Of a DNA stretch of 64,000 nucleotides, positions 59,882 through 64,000 are shown piece after piece. A program made the translations under genes and the position numbers. Source of the DNA: Allantophomopsis cytisporea (Eukaryota > Ascomycota > Leotiomycetes > Phacidiales > Phacidiaceae). Positions within the stretch are counted from its first letter, which is position 1. Each line of letters opens with the position of its first letter. The stretch lies in the NCBI GenBank assembly GCA_024752435.1, contig CP103033.1, positions 186,001 through 250,000 on the forward strand, read 5' to 3'. The notes beneath the pieces were generated by a model. It was not told the DNA's origin and made no database searches. It was given only the letters and a program-made list of their open reading frames with translations.

Positions 59882-62349
59882 ATGTCGAGTAATTGGAGAA
59901 AATATCTGGTCCAAGGACTACCGCCTCCTCAAACTGGTAAGTGTATTGGCCTCTGTGAACAGTTCGGTGCTAAACTCCTGAAAGAAAGACTGCCCTCCGC
60001 CAGGATGTCCGTGACTTGAGTAAAGAGCAAATGTATCTTTACCTTGAAGGCCTCAAGAAATTCCAGAATACTCCACATGATGATCCGTTATCTTACTATC
60101 AAATTGCCGGTGAGAAAACTTGTAATATCTCATCTTTGTCTTTGTATTAATTTCCTAGGGATCCATGGACTTCCATACGAAACATGGCCCAATGAGCCAT
60201 GGAATAAAGACATTCCGGCAAAACCAAAAACTGAGAATGACTCGTTTAGGGGCTTTTGTACTCATACCTCGATCTTGTTCCTCACTTGGCATCGCCCCTA
60301 CCTCTCTCTTTTCGAGGTTTGTACGAGTTCTACTTTCTTGATATGTCTAACTTGAATTAGGCTACACTACAATCCCATGTCAAGGATATTGCTGAGGGGA
60401 TTTCTCCCGAAGCTTCTGAGAGGCAAGCTTACATAAATCTTGCAGAAGCGTTTCGAATTCCGTATTGGGACTGGGCAAGAAAAGACACTCAGATAGTTCC
60501 TGAGCAGGCACTTACCGCCAATTATCGTGTTGCGGGGCCTCCGTCGTCGAAGGCCTGGAAAAGTGAGGACTACAATCCTCTATTTGCATACCCCTTCCCC
60601 AATGGCACTTCATCCAAGATTTCAGTAAGTGCTTCAATTCCTTGGGTGCTCATAAGATATACTACAATTATACACTGGAGACTCTTCGCTATACAATGGT
60701 GGTTACAGTACGAGCTATGATCGCAGCTGATTTGTGGGGTAGCTGAACTCACCGACTACGGTTCGTTATCCCGATAGTCCACCCAGTGACCAGAAGCAAG
60801 ATATCTTAATGAAGATGGAGGAGTTTTACAAGGACCCTTCCACGGATGACAAAATACCAAAACTCATGCCAGAACGCAATTTGAGTGAACGTACTGCCTA
60901 CTTGCTCCAAGCCTATAGGACATATCCTGCCATGAGCTCGAATCAGCTCAGGGAGGACCAAAAGGGCGTCAAATTACCAGATAAAGAGAACTGGGGCAGC
61001 ATGGAGGATATCCACAATGCCGTTCACAACCTCATAGGAGGGGGTGGTCATATGTCTGATGTCCCCGTATCTGCTTTTGATCCAATCTTCTGGCTTCGTG
61101 AGTGATCTTAACCCAATATGAGAAGATACCTGCTAATTATATCCAGATCATACGTAAGTGCCGTGCCAAATTCGTAGGACAAGCCTGCTCGCTTACATTC
61201 TTACAGCAACATCGACCGGCTCTTTCGTATATGGCAGGCATTGCATGAGATTGAGAGTGATACTAATACTTTTGTGGTGACTCGATCTGCTGATCGTGGT
61301 ACCTATTCGACCCCTTCTAAAGGCGATGAAACAATCAATACGCCTTTGTATCCTTTCCGGCCGACTGTTGATTCATGGTATACATCACTAATGGTCCGCC
61401 AGACGGAGACATTTGGGTACAGCTATCCCGAGACTACCGATTTGAAATACCCACCATCCCCAGCTGATCAGTCGGTACTAATGAAAGTTATCGGCAAGAT
61501 GTACGAGCCTTTGCCCAAATCAATTCGCCAGAGTAAGCAACACAACTTGAAAGCAGGGGCCGGCTTACTCCATCAGGCAGAGATCATTGGGAAAATTGTA
61601 AATAAGAAACTGCAGGCCACGACCGCTCAGTTAGAGGAGCTCATTTCTCAACTACCTGCTGACGACAAACTTCTCGAGGCATCGAAATCGAAGCCGGCAC
61701 TGCGTGACCTCGCCCCACACAACAAATATCTGGAGTGGCTTACAAACATCAAAGCGGAGAAACACACCCTTGGTGGTTCATACGCTGTACATGTGTTCCT
61801 CGGCCCGCCAGACGAGGCCAATGTCAACCTCTGGGCTGCCGCTCCAACTCACGTAGGTACATTTGCACCACTCGGACAGTCTATTAGCACTCAGTGTGGC
61901 AAATGTCAGGTAGATCAACGCGACCACACGAAAGTAACAGGTCAAATTCCTCTCACACTAGCACTTGTGGAGCGTTATCTAGCTGGAATTATCCCTAACC
62001 TCAATCCCGAGACCATAGTACCTTATTTGACTAAGGAATTACATTGGAGAGTTGCTAAGGTATGTGCCTATACATCAACTTCTGGTTTGCAAATAGAGCA
62101 GGTAGGAAAAGCAGGAGTACTATGCTAACAGGGTACTTGTAGTCTGATGGAACGAGCCTTGAAAACAGGGGCACTGTGGCTGGACTAACTGTTTTCGTCA
62201 TATCCAATGAAGTTATTATCCCAGAAGATGATGACCAACTTCCTGAGTACGCACCAGATGTCGTTGTATACCCGGAGATCACAACCAACCTACAAAACCG
62301 TGGAAGAGGTGAAGGGACAGGTCTGACTGCAGATGACTTATTTATATAA
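59882..62349 (+). CDS. Tyrosinase (type-3 copper polyphenol oxidase)
   Basis: Exons identified: about 59882-59936, about 59991-60109, 60159-60316, 60361-60624, 60743-61097, 61147-61153, 61207-62059 and 62143-62349. From exon 2 on all joins keep frame; the protein is about 670 residues. Copper A ligands: His in IHGLPYETW, the thioether-type CTH in FCTHTSILFLTWHRPYLSLF, and TWHRPYL. Copper B: HNAVHNLIGGGGH and FWLHHTNIDRLF, the latter assembled only by splicing in a 7-base exon. A C-terminal domain after ALRDLAPHNKYLEWL follows, as in fungal tyrosinases that are activated by removing the tail. There is no signal peptide, so it is probably intracellular. It would hydroxylate monophenols and oxidise diphenols to quinones, feeding melanin. 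The join between exons 1 and 2 does not keep frame with the best donor and acceptor, so the true start or that junction is uncertain, or the gene is damaged there. Confidence 0.9.
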
Positions 62350-63566
62350 TTCAGCTTGGATATCTTTGAAGTACTTTGAATTTATGAAGTTGGTATTATG
62401 AAGCTCTAAATTTGAGGTAGATAACTAAAACCAGACTATTTTTCTTTCTCAAACGCTGAGCATATCTCGTCTATCATTGACATATAAAAGAAATACATTT
62501 GGTACCGGATGAAAACTCTGTGGATGGAACTTTTTGCATAATGTTTTCTGCTTTCTTCTTCTTTTCCTCCGTCTCGGTAAAAAGAAATTCAAACATATAT
62601 AATGACATGTAAGAAACACCCGCAGTCGTCTATATGTATCAATCTCATACAGTTCGGTGAAATGTGAACAGAAATAAAAGGAAAAAATAAGGATGGAAAA
62701 AAACCGATGGAAAGAACAAAAGTTGATAATCGGTCTCTGCTAAGCAGCTGTTCTAAGGCGGGAATGGAAAATTTGAGACGTATGGGTGAAGTTGTGATTT
62801 AACTACATAAACCCAATCGTGGTCGATAGTTGAGCGTGTTTTTATACCTTACTCTGCTGGAGGACAAATCACAATGTATAGAGCCTGCTTCTGTAAGCTG
62901 TCAACATATAACATAAATTTGTTTTCCGAACACTTTTTGTTAATGCATTATATTTTAGAACTGTAACATCGTTGTCAAGTATGACCAATTTTGATTTATG
63001 TTCAAGTTGTTTTTATACTATTCTGGGTGTTAGTCTGATATTTATCGCCAAGTTCAGTTGACCATGCTTCTTCTTTGTACTAATTGAACGCTTGATCAGC
63101 TATGATTCGGACGCGCTAAAATATGCACGGACGTATCTAACGTACAGGTACTTCGTATATATTTGTCGATATTATTTGACAGCAGCAAGTCATGGTCACA
63201 TGATCGTTGTAAGCAATCTAAACAACCAACAAACCTATCCTACGAACAAAAGCAGCAACAAATCTACAAATCTACAAAGCTCAAGTAAGTAACCTACCTG
63301 AGGCAGTATGATCTCACTCAGCTTTTATCGAATGAGAATACGAAAACACTCTGTGATACAAAACTGACAATCATGAGAATTTAGGCAACCGTACACTAGA
63401 AGATATCACATCACAGGGAGGATTCGAAGACGAGATTACCGTATCAGAAAGAGAAGTAATTCCATTAAACAATTTCTAAAAGTCTTGTTTCGGAGAATAA
63501 GCAATCTGCATCAGGTATTATGTTCCCCATTCTTAGGAGCAAAATTGACAACCATCAGGAATACGG
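62350..63566. other. AT-rich spacer between tyrosinase and the OSBP gene
   Basis: About 1.2 kb including the tyrosinase 3' region and the promoter of the next gene. No coding or repeat signal above background. Confidence 0.5.
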
Positions 63567-64000
63567 ATGGAAGACTCGCCGCTACATATCACTGGTTTCT
63601 CTGAAGCTCAGCAGCCACCACCTCCATACCATTCATTGCCCATCCTCACATCCACAATAGAGAAGAGGAACGCAGAATACGAGACTGATGCACAAAAATC
63701 GCAACACGTTGACATCAGTGACTCTTTTAAGGGATATGAAGACGGGATGCGCAAGCGCCTCGAGATTGGCACTGAGAATCAGCCAACAATCACCCTGTGG
63801 GTAAGAACTCACGTAATCGGATTTTGTGTAACGAAAGGAGACTAACAGCTTCTATCAGAATATCCTCAAGTCAATTGTTGGTGGTGATCTTATAAACTCT
63901 TCCCTTCCGGTATCATTCAATGAGCCCATATCACAGCTACAGCGATGTGCGGAAGATTTGGAGTATACAGAACTACTTGATATTGCTATAGAGCAGACAG
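63567..64000 (+). CDS. Oxysterol-binding protein family, 5' part
   Basis: Exon 1 (63567-63800) and exon 2 (from 63859) join at phase 0 across a short intron with a CTAAC branch site; the gene runs off the window. The first 75 residues are polar with a PPPPY motif. Across the splice the frame reads TLW then NILKSIVGGDLINSSLPVSF and NEPISQLQRCAEDLEYTELL, which is the conserved opening of the OSBP/ORP lipid-transfer domain (LP.SFNEP.S.LQR..ED.EY..LLD). Family members exchange sterols and phosphoinositides at membrane contact sites. No PH or ankyrin domain precedes it, so this would be a short-form protein like yeast Osh4 to Osh7 unless the start is further upstream. The signature is clear, but only about 125 residues are visible. 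Confidence 0.85.

Overview
The window reads as nuclear DNA of a filamentous ascomycete (Pezizomycotina, most likely Leotiomycetes). Genes carry short introns (about 45-130 bases) with GT..AG borders and CTAAC/CTGAC-like branch sites, intergenic spaces are long, and the families are typical of moulds: Pro1-type Zn2Cys6 regulator, asco-laccase, tyrosinase, CYP51, DUF7708 STAND proteins, DUF7025 AAA ATPases and DUF6594. I found no tRNA, rRNA, CRISPR array or intact transposon. Gene models were spliced by eye; family names come from motif recognition, not from a search.

Left part (1-15.2 kb): the 3' end of an SRPBCC-domain gene, an intact five-exon MFS sugar transporter, a 5.5-kb empty stretch, a Ser/Pro-rich conserved nuclear-type protein, then two decayed genes in tandem: an unnamed fungal gene with frameshifts and stops, and a relic of the GARS half of the purine enzyme Ade5,7. 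Middle part (15.2-34.3 kb): a FAD monooxygenase, a THO-complex subunit 5 homologue, sterol 14-alpha-demethylase (CYP51, with the wild-type Tyr136) divergent from a small signal-peptide protein, a frameshifted DUF7708 STAND-type gene divergent from an intact DUF7025 AAA ATPase, and a SAM-PH polarity-type protein whose first coding exon is only the ATG.

Then comes a 13-kb gene-free block (34.3-47.5 kb) full of microsatellites, ending at a Pro1/ADV-1-type developmental regulator. This layout suggests a very large control region or long untranslated leader. Right part (50-64 kb): a DUF6594 membrane protein, a small unknown nuclear-type protein, a protein-kinase-like gene cut by a stop codon, and a divergent pair of phenol oxidases (laccase on the minus strand, tyrosinase on the plus strand) sharing a 1.8-kb intergenic region. 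The window ends inside an oxysterol-binding-protein gene.

Functional themes: sterol biology (CYP51, OSBP), phenol oxidation/melanin-type chemistry (laccase plus tyrosinase), sexual development (Pro1), and a notable number of broken genes (four) next to intact ones. I saw no clearly new system; the phenol oxidase pair, the relic genes and the pro1 upstream block are the parts most worth testing.
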